DNA of 42,568 bases. Source: Sulfonitrofixus sp039714575 (GTDB lineage: Bacteria > Campylobacterota > Campylobacteria > Campylobacterales > Sulfurimonadaceae). Below the pieces are notes generated by a model. That model was not told where the DNA came from and ran no database searches. It saw only the letters and a list, made by a program, of their open reading frames with translations. The stretch spans positions 1 to 42,568 of the forward strand of contig JBDLJE010000011.1 in the NCBI GenBank assembly GCA_039714575.1. Reading direction: 5' to 3'. Below, piece by piece: positions 23,737 to 32,231 of this stretch (position 1 is the first letter of the stretch; each line of letters begins with the position of its first letter). Position numbers and translations under genes: made by a program.

Positions 23737-25119
23737 ATGAGATCTGTACTACTTGCTACTTTACTTGTGTCCGCACTGTTTGCCGGAGTCCATGAGACTA
23801 ATGACGGTCTTTTCCTGGAGATCTATGAAGACTATGACCCTCAGTCAAAGGTCATTGCCGAGGTCTCAACTGAAAAAGGGAAGATCGAGCAGCTTAGATG
23901 CCGCGGTACCAGAGACGGCAGTGAGTGGTGCAAGGTGCGTTACCATCATGACGGTGTGATTCTGCAAGGGTGGTCCGATAAACGTTCGTTAGACGCTATC
24001 GCCTCGCGCCCCAACACAAAACCGACTTTTGAGAAGCGCTTCGGCGGACGATATAGCGATGAGGGTCATGCACTGCTTGCCCTGAGTGACGGTTTCCTGA
24101 TCGTCGGGAATACGGAGAGTTTTGGCAAAGGGCAGAAAGATGCCTATGCACTTAAAGTGGATGCATTTGGAAACAAGCTCTGGTCTGCGACGTATGGCGG
24201 CGGCTCCGACGATTTTGCTGAAGCGGTGGTTCCTGTCAAAGGCGGTTTTATGCTGGCGGGGTCTACATGGAGTATCGGCGGTGAGGGCCAAAGCCTCTAT
24301 ATGCTGCGGATCTCGCAGAAGGGTGAACTGCTGTGGGAGAACGGTTATTACGCTAAAAAACGTGACCGCTACCTAGGCAAGTCTTTAGCGGTGTTGAACG
24401 ACAGTCATGTCATGGTCGCGGGTTCCGAAGAGCATATCAAGTTCTTTAACTCTGACGTTCTCTGTTACTTGAGTGCTATTAACGTCAACGGGCAGGAGAA
24501 ATGGGTTCAGCGTTACGGCGGGAACAACCCTGACAGAGCCAACTCCATCATCAAGGTCAAAGACGGTTTTGTCTTTGCCGGGGCAACGGAGACCTGGGGC
24601 AATAATGGTAAAAACATGTATGCGGTCAAGATAGACGCGAGCGGTAAACGCGTCTGGCATAACGCTTTCGGTTACGACTATGACGAAGAGGCCAAGCAGG
24701 TCATCGCTACGCGTGAGGGCGGCTACATCTTGGTGGGAACAACCAACAGCGACCACAATAAGCTCAAGGATGTCTACGTTGTCAAACTCGATGCCGACGG
24801 TAAGAGAGAGTGGCATCATCACTACGGCGGCAGGTCTGACGAAGAGGGCTTCGGGATCGTTGAAGATGAAGAGGGCTATGTCATTGTCGGCTATACTGAA
24901 AGCACCAAGGACAGGACCCGTGATCTCTACCTGCTTAAAATAGACCGCAACGGTGCCGTTTTCTGGACAAAGAGCTATGGCGGGTTCGGAAACGACGCAG
25001 GCCACGCTATTGTCAAGGTCAAGGACGGCTATGTCATCACCGGCTACAGCCAGGGGCCTACCAACCGCGGTAAAGACCTTTACCTTCTCAAAGTCGATAG
25101 AAATGGTAATTTGCAGTAA
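23737..25119 (+). CDS. Periplasmic seven-repeat beta-propeller protein with SH3-like domain
   Basis: The 460-residue protein starts with a signal peptide (cleavage near LFA-GVH), then a small SH3-like domain (about 20-90, ending GWSDKRSLDAI). From about residue 98 there are seven repeats of about 50 residues, each with Y/F-GG..D.-A..........G-x-x-x-x-G-T/Y and an ending such as LKID..G...W. Seven repeats suggest a closed seven-bladed propeller. It is probably a binding or scaffold protein in the periplasm. GGAGAG is the ribosome site. It stands alone; the tRNA gene follows on the other strand. Confidence 0.8.
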   Translation: MRSVLLATLLVSALFAGVHETNDGLFLEIYEDYDPQSKVIAEVSTEKGKIEQLRCRGTRDGSEWCKVRYHHDGVILQGWSDKRSLDAIASRPNTKPTFEKRFGGRYSDEGHALLALSDGFLIVGNTESFGKGQKDAYALKVDAFGNKLWSATYGGGSDDFAEAVVPVKGGFMLAGSTWSIGGEGQSLYMLRISQKGELLWENGYYAKKRDRYLGKSLAVLNDSHVMVAGSEEHIKFFNSDVLCYLSAINVNGQEKWVQRYGGNNPDRANSIIKVKDGFVFAGATETWGNNGKNMYAVKIDASGKRVWHNAFGYDYDEEAKQVIATREGGYILVGTTNSDHNKLKDVYVVKLDADGKREWHHHYGGRSDEEGFGIVEDEEGYVIVGYTESTKDRTRDLYLLKIDRNGAVFWTKSYGGFGNDAGHAIVKVKDGYVITGYSQGPTNRGKDLYLLKVDRNGNLQ

Positions 25120-25243
25120 GTGTAAATAAGAGAACTGGTTTTTGCATCAATTTTTGATTCTATCAAGAAGCATAGTGCGGAAGTGTCCTAGTGTACATGA
25201 CAAATGCAGCGACGAAGACTAAAATTAAAAAGTGGTGTAAAAA

Positions 25244-25331
25244 TGGTGGACAGCGTGGGATTCGAACCCACGGTGGATTGCTCCACACCCGCGTTCCAGG
25301 CGAGCAGATTCGACCACTCTCTCAGCTGTCC
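25244..25331 (-). tRNA. tRNA-Ser(GGA)
   Basis: The minus strand folds as a class II tRNA: acceptor stem GGACAGC/GCTGTCC, anticodon stem CTCGC/GCGGG around the loop CTGGAAC (anticodon GGA), a long variable arm (GTGGA/TCCAC, loop GCAA), and T arm GTGGG/CCCAC. It reads UCC and UCU. CCA is encoded. The discriminator base is A, where bacterial tRNA-Ser usually has G. No integrase or attachment site is seen beside it. Confidence 0.95.
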
Positions 25332-25354
25332 GGGTAAGTAGGACGGAAGTATAG

Positions 25355-25822
25355 TTAAGAGTTCGTTACAGCGGGCTTAGTCTTGCTTTTATTCATGATT
25401 TTCTTCCAATCTTCATCGTAATGCTTTTTGATGTAGCTGACATGATGCGGTACGCTGCAGTTGGAGCAGTCTTGATGAATGGCGTCACCGTAGATACCTT
25501 GCACACCCTCTTTTGAGTTGATGGAACAGAGGCTGTAAACTGTTTTTTCACCTTTTTTTTCTATACCCTTATCGCTAAAACGAAAATGGGGACAGGCGCA
25601 GAGGTAGCAGTTTAGCCGCTCCATGTCGTGACACTTCTTCCCCGCAACGCCATCGTCGTTTTTCTCTCTGTAGAGCGGGCAGAAGTCCGGCTCATGTGTG
25701 ACCATGTTCTCAAAATCAAAGTAGGCGATGATCTCATCTCTGCTCATCTTCTTGGCAAGCAGCTTTGCCATAATGGCCTTATGTTTGGCTGCATGCTCTT
25801 CATACCATGACAGATAGGTCAT
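25355..25822 (-). CDS. Cysteine-rich protein of unknown function
   Basis: The 155-residue protein has nine cysteines in the middle and C-terminal parts: FCPLY, KKCHD, LNCYLCACPHF, SLCSI and HQDCSNCSVPHH. The spacing suggests Fe-S cluster or metal binding. There is no signal peptide or membrane span, so it should be cytoplasmic. Its start overlaps the stop of the membrane protein gene by 4 bp, and it is last in the group that begins with the BtuB-like receptor, so a role in metal or corrinoid handling is a fair guess. I do not recognise a named family. Confidence 0.75.
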   Translation of the reverse strand: MTYLSWYEEHAAKHKAIMAKLLAKKMSRDEIIAYFDFENMVTHEPDFCPLYREKNDDGVAGKKCHDMERLNCYLCACPHFRFSDKGIEKKGEKTVYSLCSINSKEGVQGIYGDAIHQDCSNCSVPHHVSYIKKHYDEDWKKIMNKSKTKPAVTNS

Positions 25823-26409
25823 GCTGCATCTTCTGTTGTCGTCTTGAAAGCACGCACTAAATAGACGATGGTAATGAGCTCCACGGCCAAGAGCAGAAAA
25901 TGCAGGTCATAGACCTGTGCCGTGTTGTCGGTGACGGCGAAGAGGTGCTCCAGTCCTTTATAAAAGAGAAAAGAGAGGACCATCCCGCCCAGATACCCTT
26001 TTTGCTTGGCCACATCCAAAAAGGTGAGGATCTTCCTTTTTTTGAAAAGTATGGTCTCTGCTCTGACGAGGTAGGAGCCGAAAGAGAAGGTGGCCTGATA
26101 GCTGATATAGACGATGAGAGCCGTTGCATAGCTGTAGGAGAAGAGCAGAAAATAGAGCACCAAGGCGAGCATCACGATCTCGACTGCCAAAGAGATACGG
26201 TAAAAATAGTGACGGTTCATGATCTTGGAGTAGAGTTTTGCGATAAAGAGCATGGCAAGCGCAAGAAAGATCCCGCCCACCGAGTAGATGGAGGGTTGAA
26301 GCGGTGTATAGATGGTAAAGATGCTCCCGATGGAGAGCCCTGTGAAAACAGAGTTGAAAAACTTGTAGGTCGTAAACTCTCTTACATCGATATTGTTTGC
26401 ACGCTGCAT
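25819..26409 (-). CDS. Six-span inner membrane protein
   Basis: The 196-residue protein has about five or six hydrophobic segments (around 18-35, 42-60, 70-90, 92-112, 135-152 and 165-188) separated by short basic loops. The pattern resembles half of a major facilitator transporter, but no signature is clear. It starts 22 bp after the receptor gene and overlaps the Cys-rich gene by 4 bp, so all three are probably made together. It may be the inner-membrane partner of the receptor, which is inferred from position only. Confidence 0.75.
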   Translation of the reverse strand: MQRANNIDVREFTTYKFFNSVFTGLSIGSIFTIYTPLQPSIYSVGGIFLALAMLFIAKLYSKIMNRHYFYRISLAVEIVMLALVLYFLLFSYSYATALIVYISYQATFSFGSYLVRAETILFKKRKILTFLDVAKQKGYLGGMVLSFLFYKGLEHLFAVTDNTAQVYDLHFLLLAVELITIVYLVRAFKTTTEDAA

Positions 26410-26431
26410 AATGCTCTTTTCCGCCTCTATA

Positions 26432-28303
26432 TTAATACGTAGCTGTCAGACCTACATAGAGGCTGCGGCCGGCTGTTGCATAGCCATCGACCATCTGATA
26501 GTACTTGTCCGTAATATTATCGACTTTTCCGTAAACAGAGATGTTGTCGTTGACTTTTACGTTGGAGACGAAGTTGACGATAACATACTCGCCGGTCTGT
26601 GCGCCTGTTTTGTCCACGCCGTCATAGCGTGTACCGATATGGAGTGCATTGACACCAAGATCAAAACTCTCTGTGGCGTAGTAGGTGACAGCTGCATCGA
26701 GTTGGTACTGCGGGCGGCGTGCCAGTGTCTGACCATCGGCATTTTCAGCATCAAGGTAAGTATAAAGTACTTTAGCACCAACTGTATCGAAGAAGTAATC
26801 CTGATAGCCTGCTTCGAGTCCTTTTAATATAGAGTCGCCTTCAATATTGCTAAAGGCAAAGGTGGCAAAATCGTAGTCGATAAGATCAGTGACCTTGTTG
26901 TAAAAGCCGGTGACCCAAAACATCTCATTACCGAGCGTCGCTTCGTAGGAGAGAGTTGACTCCGGCTTAAGGCCCAGGTTGCCTGCCCATCCGTCGTAAA
27001 GTTGATACAGTGTCGGTACATTGTAACCGGTACCGATATTGGCACTGAAAAAGATGTCACTGAAAAGATACTGTTTTAGACCGATCTTTCCGGTCACTTT
27101 GTCATCAAACTCACTGTAGCGGTCATAGCGGACAGACTCGGTGATAATGGTGTTGAGGTCGCCAAAAAGGTTGAGTTTATTGTAGTTGGATGCAAAAGCC
27201 GAGAGAGCACTGTACGATTTGTCAAGATCGGCTCCGGCACTTTTTTTCTGCTCAAAGGTCTGGTGTGATCCGCCGATACGGAAGAAACTGTTCTCCATAT
27301 AGGTGATCTTGTCATCCGCTTTTATCTCACTGACAGAACCGGTATAGCCGCCGTACTGGTCACGATCAAAGGTTGAAAGATTGTACGCCAGTGTGACATC
27401 GTTGAGATCGTCTTTATGCTTATATGCAAGGCTGTAGAAGCGGTTTTTGATGTTGGTGAAGTAGTTGGAATCACCCCATCCAAACGGATCGTCAACATTG
27501 TCGGCATCCACACCTGCAGCAGCATCATACTCAATGTAGCTGTTGATGGCCTGGACAGACGCTTCGATACGGTCGCCTTCAGTGATGTTCCATCCAAACT
27601 TTGCGTTGAACGACTTGTTGCGATAGGCATCTTTCTCCCAGCCCAGTTCATCGTAGCGTTTACCGTAGTCCGGTGATGCTTGTATCGGTTCAGCAGCAGA
27701 AAAGCCGTCGCTGCCGAAGTAGCTTCCGCCCATCAACACATCGAAGGTGTCGGCAGCGTAAGAGGCTTGAAGCGAAGTCTTCTTGGTATCAAAAGAACCG
27801 TACTCGATGTCTGCAGAAGCGTGCAGCCCCTTTTTGGCTTTGGATGTGACGATGTTAATGACGCCGGCACTGGCATCAGCACCCCAGATACCTGACTGTG
27901 CCCCTTTGATGATCTCGATCTGCTCGACATTGGTAAGCGGGATCTGCGGGTACTGTGCGCCGCTAAGTCCGGTGACATCGTTGTAGCGCACGCCGTCGAT
28001 CAGCACAAGGGTGCGTTTAGAGTCCATACCGCGGACAAAGACGGATGCCGGTTGGCCAAAGCCGCCATTGCTGGAGACGCTGAGGTTGCCAAGACGACTC
28101 AGTGCCTGCTCGATAGTGGTGACACGCGACTCCTCTATAGCCTCTTTGGTGATTACGGTAACGCTGTCAGTGACATCCTTTTTGTTAAGTTCAGTACCTT
28201 GTGCAGCGGTTACGCTGATATCTTCAAGTGTGTATTGGTTGGCTGCGAAGAGCGACGAGGCGACAGCTGCAGTTGCAGCAAGTGATAGTAATGTTTTAGT
28301 CAT
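26432..28303 (-). CDS. TonB-dependent outer membrane receptor, BtuB-like
   Basis: The 623-residue protein has a signal peptide (about 1-20), a TonB-box-like EDISVTA, a plug domain (about 35-150, with VFVRGMDSKRTLVLIDGVRYND and the INIVTSKAKKG end) and a 22-strand-type barrel ending in an aromatic residue (LTATY). The overall size and the plug with GADASAGVINIVT are those of the BtuB/cobalamin group, though related receptors take up siderophores or metals. No cobalamin riboswitch is recognisable upstream. AGGAAA precedes ATG 28303. It follows a small His/Cys-containing protein gene by 37 bp and is followed by a membrane protein and a Cys-rich protein. Confidence 0.9.
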   Translation of the reverse strand: MTKTLLSLAATAAVASSLFAANQYTLEDISVTAAQGTELNKKDVTDSVTVITKEAIEESRVTTIEQALSRLGNLSVSSNGGFGQPASVFVRGMDSKRTLVLIDGVRYNDVTGLSGAQYPQIPLTNVEQIEIIKGAQSGIWGADASAGVINIVTSKAKKGLHASADIEYGSFDTKKTSLQASYAADTFDVLMGGSYFGSDGFSAAEPIQASPDYGKRYDELGWEKDAYRNKSFNAKFGWNITEGDRIEASVQAINSYIEYDAAAGVDADNVDDPFGWGDSNYFTNIKNRFYSLAYKHKDDLNDVTLAYNLSTFDRDQYGGYTGSVSEIKADDKITYMENSFFRIGGSHQTFEQKKSAGADLDKSYSALSAFASNYNKLNLFGDLNTIITESVRYDRYSEFDDKVTGKIGLKQYLFSDIFFSANIGTGYNVPTLYQLYDGWAGNLGLKPESTLSYEATLGNEMFWVTGFYNKVTDLIDYDFATFAFSNIEGDSILKGLEAGYQDYFFDTVGAKVLYTYLDAENADGQTLARRPQYQLDAAVTYYATESFDLGVNALHIGTRYDGVDKTGAQTGEYVIVNFVSNVKVNDNISVYGKVDNITDKYYQMVDGYATAGRSLYVGLTATY

Positions 28304-28340
28304 CTGTATTTCCTAGTTTGTTTTTATTGTTAGTGAGGTG

Positions 28341-28670
28341 TTATGGTGCTTTAGGCGGCGATGTAACGGAGTTTGCGTAGAGGTATGGTTTTACAAGTTG
28401 TTTGGGTTTTGGGTTGTGCAGGATACGGTTACGGGTGATGCGGTTGTAGTAGCAGTTACAATGGCCTGCATGGGTCGGAAGGGAAAAAGAGGAGGAACAG
28501 AGCAGCTCTTCGAGCTCTTCGTCTTCGCTCTCCTCTTGTTCCCAGTCGGCATGGATGAGGTGCGACGTTTGGATACGTACGGATGTGGCGCTGAGGTGGT
28601 GCTGTACTACGGTCGCCTGTATAGCAGCGAGTGTAAAGTAGTTTTTACCGAAACCTTTTGGTGCGCGCAT
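28341..28670 (-). CDS. Small histidine/cysteine-containing protein upstream of the receptor
   Basis: I place the start at ATG 28670, which has AAAGGA six bases upstream, rather than at an in-frame TTG at 28694 that overlaps the -10 box. The 109-residue product has scattered His (VQHHLSAT, TSHLIHADW), an acidic run (EQEESEDEELEELL) and a C-terminal THAGHCNCYYNR motif that could bind a metal. No domain is recognised. Its position directly upstream of the TonB receptor, with its own promoter, suggests a role with that receptor, for example as a metal- or ligand-handling partner. It could also be a poorly conserved leader gene. Confidence 0.6.
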   Translation of the reverse strand: MRAPKGFGKNYFTLAAIQATVVQHHLSATSVRIQTSHLIHADWEQEESEDEELEELLCSSSFSLPTHAGHCNCYYNRITRNRILHNPKPKQLVKPYLYANSVTSPPKAP

Positions 28671-28693
28671 CACATTCCTTTTAAATTTTCGCA

Positions 28694-28699
28694 ATTATA
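28694..28699 (-). promoter_or_regulatory. -10 box of the receptor operon
   Basis: TATAAT on the minus strand, 24 bases before ATG 28670; the start point would be near 28688. The -35 region is weak and overlaps the hairpin at 28703-28728. Confidence 0.5.
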
Positions 28700-28702
28700 G
28701 CA

Positions 28703-28728
28703 GAAGAGTCTGCTTATTTGGACTCTTC
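28703..28728 (-). terminator. 8-bp hairpin across the lipoprotein stop codon
   Basis: GAAGAGTC (28703-28710) and GACTCTTC (28721-28728) pair perfectly around a 10-base loop that holds the lipoprotein stop. No T run follows on the minus strand. It separates the lipoprotein gene from the receptor operon and overlaps the region where that operon's -35 would be. Confidence 0.35.
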
Positions 28729-28905
28729 GCTTTTGGTCTCTTCACTAAACTCTTTAGTACTTTCGCTAAAAGACTTTTTAGTGTCGCCCCAAGCATTTTT
28801 AAACCCCTGGTTGATGTTGTTCAAGTTCTCTTTTGACTCTTGTTTGGTACAGCCCATAAAAAGAAGCGCCCCCATTGATAGTGCGATAAGAAGAAGGTTT
28901 CTCAT
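28714..28905 (-). CDS. Small lipoprotein
   Basis: The 63-residue product has a lipoprotein signal: MRNLLL, a hydrophobic core and LLFMGC with the lipidated Cys at position 19. The mature part is short, helical and rich in Lys, Glu and Ser (repeats of the KSFSEST/KEFSEET kind). The start ATG 28905 has AAGGA upstream; an in-frame TTG at 28920 is less likely. Function unknown; an envelope role is expected. It is divergent from the RqcH-like gene. Confidence 0.75.
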   Translation of the reverse strand: MRNLLLIALSMGALLFMGCTKQESKENLNNINQGFKNAWGDTKKSFSESTKEFSEETKSEESK

Positions 28906-28976
28906 GTTTGTCCTTGTCAAATTTTATAAGCGCAAGTATAACAGAGCGCCACTAAATGATCACACTGCGGCTACGC

Positions 28977-28982
28977 TATAAT
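28977..28982 (+). promoter_or_regulatory. -10 box of the rqcH-like gene
   Basis: TATAAT 29 bases before the chosen ATG at 29012. No good -35 is seen. Confidence 0.5.
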
Positions 28983-29011
28983 TGCGCAAACAAACAGCTC
29001 CAAGGATCGGC

Positions 29012-30340
29012 ATGAAACTTTCGCATCTACGACAGATCGTTGATCATATGCAGGGACTTAAGCATATTAATGCCATCCACCGTATCGGTGACAGTGTCAT
29101 CAAGATCGTGTTTGACCGCGACAACATCTTCTACTTCAACATGCAAAAGGGCAACGCCTACATCTCAAAATGTTCTAAAGAGGTGCGCCGATCCAAGGTC
29201 TATAACGCCCCTTTCGATGTCATCTTGTCCAAGCGGTTTAACCGTGCCCAGATAGAGAACATTGAACTCTATAGCGGTGACAAGATCATCCGTATAAAAG
29301 CTTCTATCAGCGGTGCATACAAGGCCCAGAGCGCCATCTTGCAGCTGGAGTTTACGGGCAAGACGACCAATGTCATCATCCTGGATGAAGATGAGATCAT
29401 CCAAGAGGCTCTTCGGCATGTAGACGCTTTTAGTTCGTACCGCATCATCAAGGTGGGACAAGAACTTGTCGCTCCGCCTGCTCTGCCGTTTACGCCAAAA
29501 GAGTACCCGCTTGAGGATGTTGAGGCCTTTCTGCTGGAGACCTGTGACAGAGAACAGGCGCAGCGTCTAAACGCTTTGAAAAAGCAGAAGTCGGCTTTTA
29601 TCACCAAAAAACTGCAGAAACTTGAACGTCTCTACGCCAAGCTTGATGATGAAGATGTTCTGCAAAAAGAGGTGGACATACTCCAACACTACGGCAACCT
29701 GGTCCTGAGCAATCTTCATAACATCAAACCGTACCAAAGTGTATTGGAGCTGACGGACTATGACGGCAGTGTCATTCATGTTGAGGTCGACAGCAAGATA
29801 AGTGTGCCCTCGCGCTATTCAGAGCATCTTTTCAAACGGGCAAAGAAGTCCAAACAGAAGGCAAAAAATCTCCATATCGAACGCGAGAGTCTGGCGGGCA
29901 AGATAAAGCACCTCAAGCACTTTTTAGACGTTATTCAAAATGCAAAAGATGTGGCTGCCGTAAACCTGCTTTTCCCGCCCAAGCAGCAGATGAAAAAAGA
30001 GAAGCCGAGCGAGTCGTATGAGGTCTTCTGGGTGGAGGGCTACAAGATACTGCTGGGCAAAAGCGAAAAGGGCAATATCGACCTGCTTGAAAATTCGCGT
30101 GCTAAAGATATCTGGTTTCATATGCAGGGCAGACCTTCAGCCCATGTCATTGTAGTGACCGACAAAAAGAATATCCCCGATAGTGTCATTTATGAGGCGG
30201 CGGGGCTCTGTGTGGACTTTACGATGTTTGAGAACGGGACCTATCTGGTCGACTATACACAGCGTCGAAATGTAAGTATTCAAGACGGTGCGAATGTCCA
30301 TTATGTGGATTATAAGACAGTGGACATCGTTAAGTATTAA
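29012..30340 (+). CDS. RqcH/NFACT family ribosome quality-control protein
   Basis: The bacterial NFACT protein RqcH (Rqc2) binds stalled large ribosomal subunits and adds C-terminal alanine tails to mark incomplete proteins. The 442-residue product has NFACT-N (about 1-180), long helical coiled coil (about 185-320, rich in Lys, Glu, Leu) and the C-terminal NFACT-R domain (about 335-440, with DIWFHMQGRPSAHVIV and the final VHYVDYKTVDIVKY). It is shorter than the firmicute protein of about 570 residues, apparently in the middle. ATG 29012 has AAGGA upstream; an in-frame TTG at 28982 overlaps the -10 box and is rejected. Confidence 0.88.
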   Translation: MKLSHLRQIVDHMQGLKHINAIHRIGDSVIKIVFDRDNIFYFNMQKGNAYISKCSKEVRRSKVYNAPFDVILSKRFNRAQIENIELYSGDKIIRIKASISGAYKAQSAILQLEFTGKTTNVIILDEDEIIQEALRHVDAFSSYRIIKVGQELVAPPALPFTPKEYPLEDVEAFLLETCDREQAQRLNALKKQKSAFITKKLQKLERLYAKLDDEDVLQKEVDILQHYGNLVLSNLHNIKPYQSVLELTDYDGSVIHVEVDSKISVPSRYSEHLFKRAKKSKQKAKNLHIERESLAGKIKHLKHFLDVIQNAKDVAAVNLLFPPKQQMKKEKPSESYEVFWVEGYKILLGKSEKGNIDLLENSRAKDIWFHMQGRPSAHVIVVTDKKNIPDSVIYEAAGLCVDFTMFENGTYLVDYTQRRNVSIQDGANVHYVDYKTVDIVKY

Positions 30341-30394
30341 GCACGAAACGGTTTTGCGCTATAATCACGATAATTAAACATAGAGAGATTAAGT

Positions 30395-31159
30395 ATGGCA
30401 ATGACAGATATTTATACCGAACACAAAGAGCGTATTGACACGGCAGTTGTATTACTTGCCGCAATTATCCTGATCGGGATCTTTCACAACTTCTTTCTTA
30501 TCTGGGCAACACTCGGGGTGATCTATCTGGTCGCTTTTCGTGAGGCGAATGCCCTTTTCGGAGTGGACAAAGACACCAATATCTATATCGCGGGGGCACT
30601 CTGGATCGTGGCGGCATTCTACCCTAAGGCGGATGACCTGTTCTTGATCACGGCACTTGTTATAGCGGCGATCTATGCGTATGATCCTAAAAGAGAGATC
30701 AAAAATACGTTAGGTTTTATCTATCCGACGGCGGGAATGCTCTTTATGCTGACGCTCTACGCCGACTATGGCATCTACAGTATTTTCTGGATGATCATGA
30801 TCGTTGCGGGCGCAGATATCGGTGCGTATGTTGTCGGTAAAAGCATGGGTAAGACCAAGTTCTCGCCGACCTCGCCGAACAAGACGATGGAAGGGGTGCT
30901 CGGTGGTATCGGTATCGGGACACTTTTCGGCCTTGCTGTCGGTGTGTATGAAGTTGGGGTGTGGAGTGCACTGCTTGTCTCTGCAGCAGTAGCGGTCATC
31001 TCGGTCTTTGGCGACCTGTTCGAGAGCTTCTTGAAACGTCAAGCGGACGTAAAAGACAGCGGAAACTTCCTGCCGGGTCACGGCGGGGCGCTCGACCGCA
31101 TCGATGGTTACCTGTTTGGTGCGATCATAATGGTTGTGCTTTTAAGAGGCCTTGCATAA
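30395..31159 (+). CDS. cdsA: Phosphatidate cytidylyltransferase
   Basis: CdsA makes CDP-diacylglycerol from CTP and phosphatidic acid, the branch point for membrane lipids. The 254-residue protein has about seven membrane spans and the C-terminal family signature: SFLKRQADVKDSG followed by LPGHGGALDRIDG (S/DVKD...HGG..DR.D), which holds the metal- and substrate-binding Asp residues. It starts a tight group with dxr, a hydrolase and tsaD. The stop lies beside or inside the dxr start region. Confidence 0.95.
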   Translation: MAMTDIYTEHKERIDTAVVLLAAIILIGIFHNFFLIWATLGVIYLVAFREANALFGVDKDTNIYIAGALWIVAAFYPKADDLFLITALVIAAIYAYDPKREIKNTLGFIYPTAGMLFMLTLYADYGIYSIFWMIMIVAGADIGAYVVGKSMGKTKFSPTSPNKTMEGVLGGIGIGTLFGLAVGVYEVGVWSALLVSAAVAVISVFGDLFESFLKRQADVKDSGNFLPGHGGALDRIDGYLFGAIIMVVLLRGLA

Positions 31160-31160
31160 G

Positions 31161-32231
31161 GTGATCGTATTAGGTTGTACCGGTTCTATCGGGGTCAATA
31201 CTCTTGAGATAGCAAAGAAGTTCGATCTTAACATCGAAGTCCTTGTTGCCGGGAATAACCTTGCACTTTTAAATGAACAGATCGCTTATCACCAACCCTC
31301 TCTCATAGTCGTCTCGCAAGAGGCCGACCGCTCCCAAGTCAACCATGCCAATGTCACTCAGGGCGATAGGGCGATCCTGGATGCGATAGAGACGTCGAAA
31401 AGTACGTTGGTGGTGAACGCCTTGGTCGGTTTTATAGGGCTTCGCCCGACTCTCAAGGCTATAGAGTGCGGCAAGCGTGTGGCCTTGGCGAACAAGGAGT
31501 CTCTGGTCGCCGGCGGTGCTTTTATCGACATGACCAAGATCCAGCCGATCGACAGTGAGCACTTTGGACTCTGGTATCTTCACAACAATGACCGTCTCAT
31601 CAAACGTATGCTCATTACGGCGAGCGGCGGTGCTTTTCGTGACTGGCCGATAGAGAAGATCCAAGAAGCGACTTTGCAAGATGCGCTGAACCACCCTAAC
31701 TGGGAAATGGGACAGAAGATCACCATCGACAGTGCTTCGATGATGAACAAGATGTTTGAACTTTTAGAGGCGCGCTGGCTCTTTGGCGAGGGCGAGTATG
31801 ATGCACTCATCGAGACCAAGTCGCTTATTCATGCCCTCATCGACTACAAAGACGGCTCGACCACGGCACACTTTGCCAAGGCCAATATGCAGCTGCCTAT
31901 AGCGTATGCCGTGATGGGGAGAGCAGACGAAGAGATCTTAAAACCGGTCAACCTGCTCGAAGTGGGTTCGTTGGAGTTTAGAGAGATCACGACGGAGCGT
32001 TACCCGATCTGGCAGATCAGAGAAGAGCTGCTTGCCAACCCGAAGCGCGGTGTGGTGGTCAATGCTGCCAACGAAGCGGCCATCGAACTCTTTGTCGATG
32101 GCAAGATAGGCTTTATAGAGATATCTCAACGTGTTATCAACGCCTTTGAACACTTCAGAGATGAACCGCAGTCTATTGAAGAGGTATTTACGCTTGATAC
32201 GGAAGTACGAAACTACATAAAGGCGATGTGA
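31161..32231 (+). CDS. dxr: 1-deoxy-D-xylulose 5-phosphate reductoisomerase
   Basis: Dxr (IspC) converts DXP to methylerythritol phosphate with NADPH in the MEP isoprenoid pathway. The N-terminal NADPH site is LGCTGSIG, and the family blocks ALANKESLVAGG, DSEHFGLWY, LITASGGAFRDWP, HPNWEMGQKITIDSASMMNK and NAANEAAIELF are all present. Length is about 356 residues. I prefer GTG 31161, just after the cdsA stop and 11 bases after AAGAGG; TTG 31152, inside cdsA, would add three residues and has too little space for that ribosome site. The stop overlaps the next start (TGATG). Confidence 0.93.
   Translation: MIVLGCTGSIGVNTLEIAKKFDLNIEVLVAGNNLALLNEQIAYHQPSLIVVSQEADRSQVNHANVTQGDRAILDAIETSKSTLVVNALVGFIGLRPTLKAIECGKRVALANKESLVAGGAFIDMTKIQPIDSEHFGLWYLHNNDRLIKRMLITASGGAFRDWPIEKIQEATLQDALNHPNWEMGQKITIDSASMMNKMFELLEARWLFGEGEYDALIETKSLIHALIDYKDGSTTAHFAKANMQLPIAYAVMGRADEEILKPVNLLEVGSLEFREITTERYPIWQIREELLANPKRGVVVNAANEAAIELFVDGKIGFIEISQRVINAFEHFRDEPQSIEEVFTLDTEVRNYIKAM

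Noticed and set aside
28338..28700. A 120-residue + strand frame opposite the small His/Cys protein
   Set aside because: The minus strand has the ribosome site, -10 box and operon context; the + frame has none.
28304..28700. Cobalamin riboswitch upstream of the BtuB-like receptor
   Set aside because: I looked for the conserved B12-box and junction motifs on the minus strand and did not find them; the region is better explained by a small gene.
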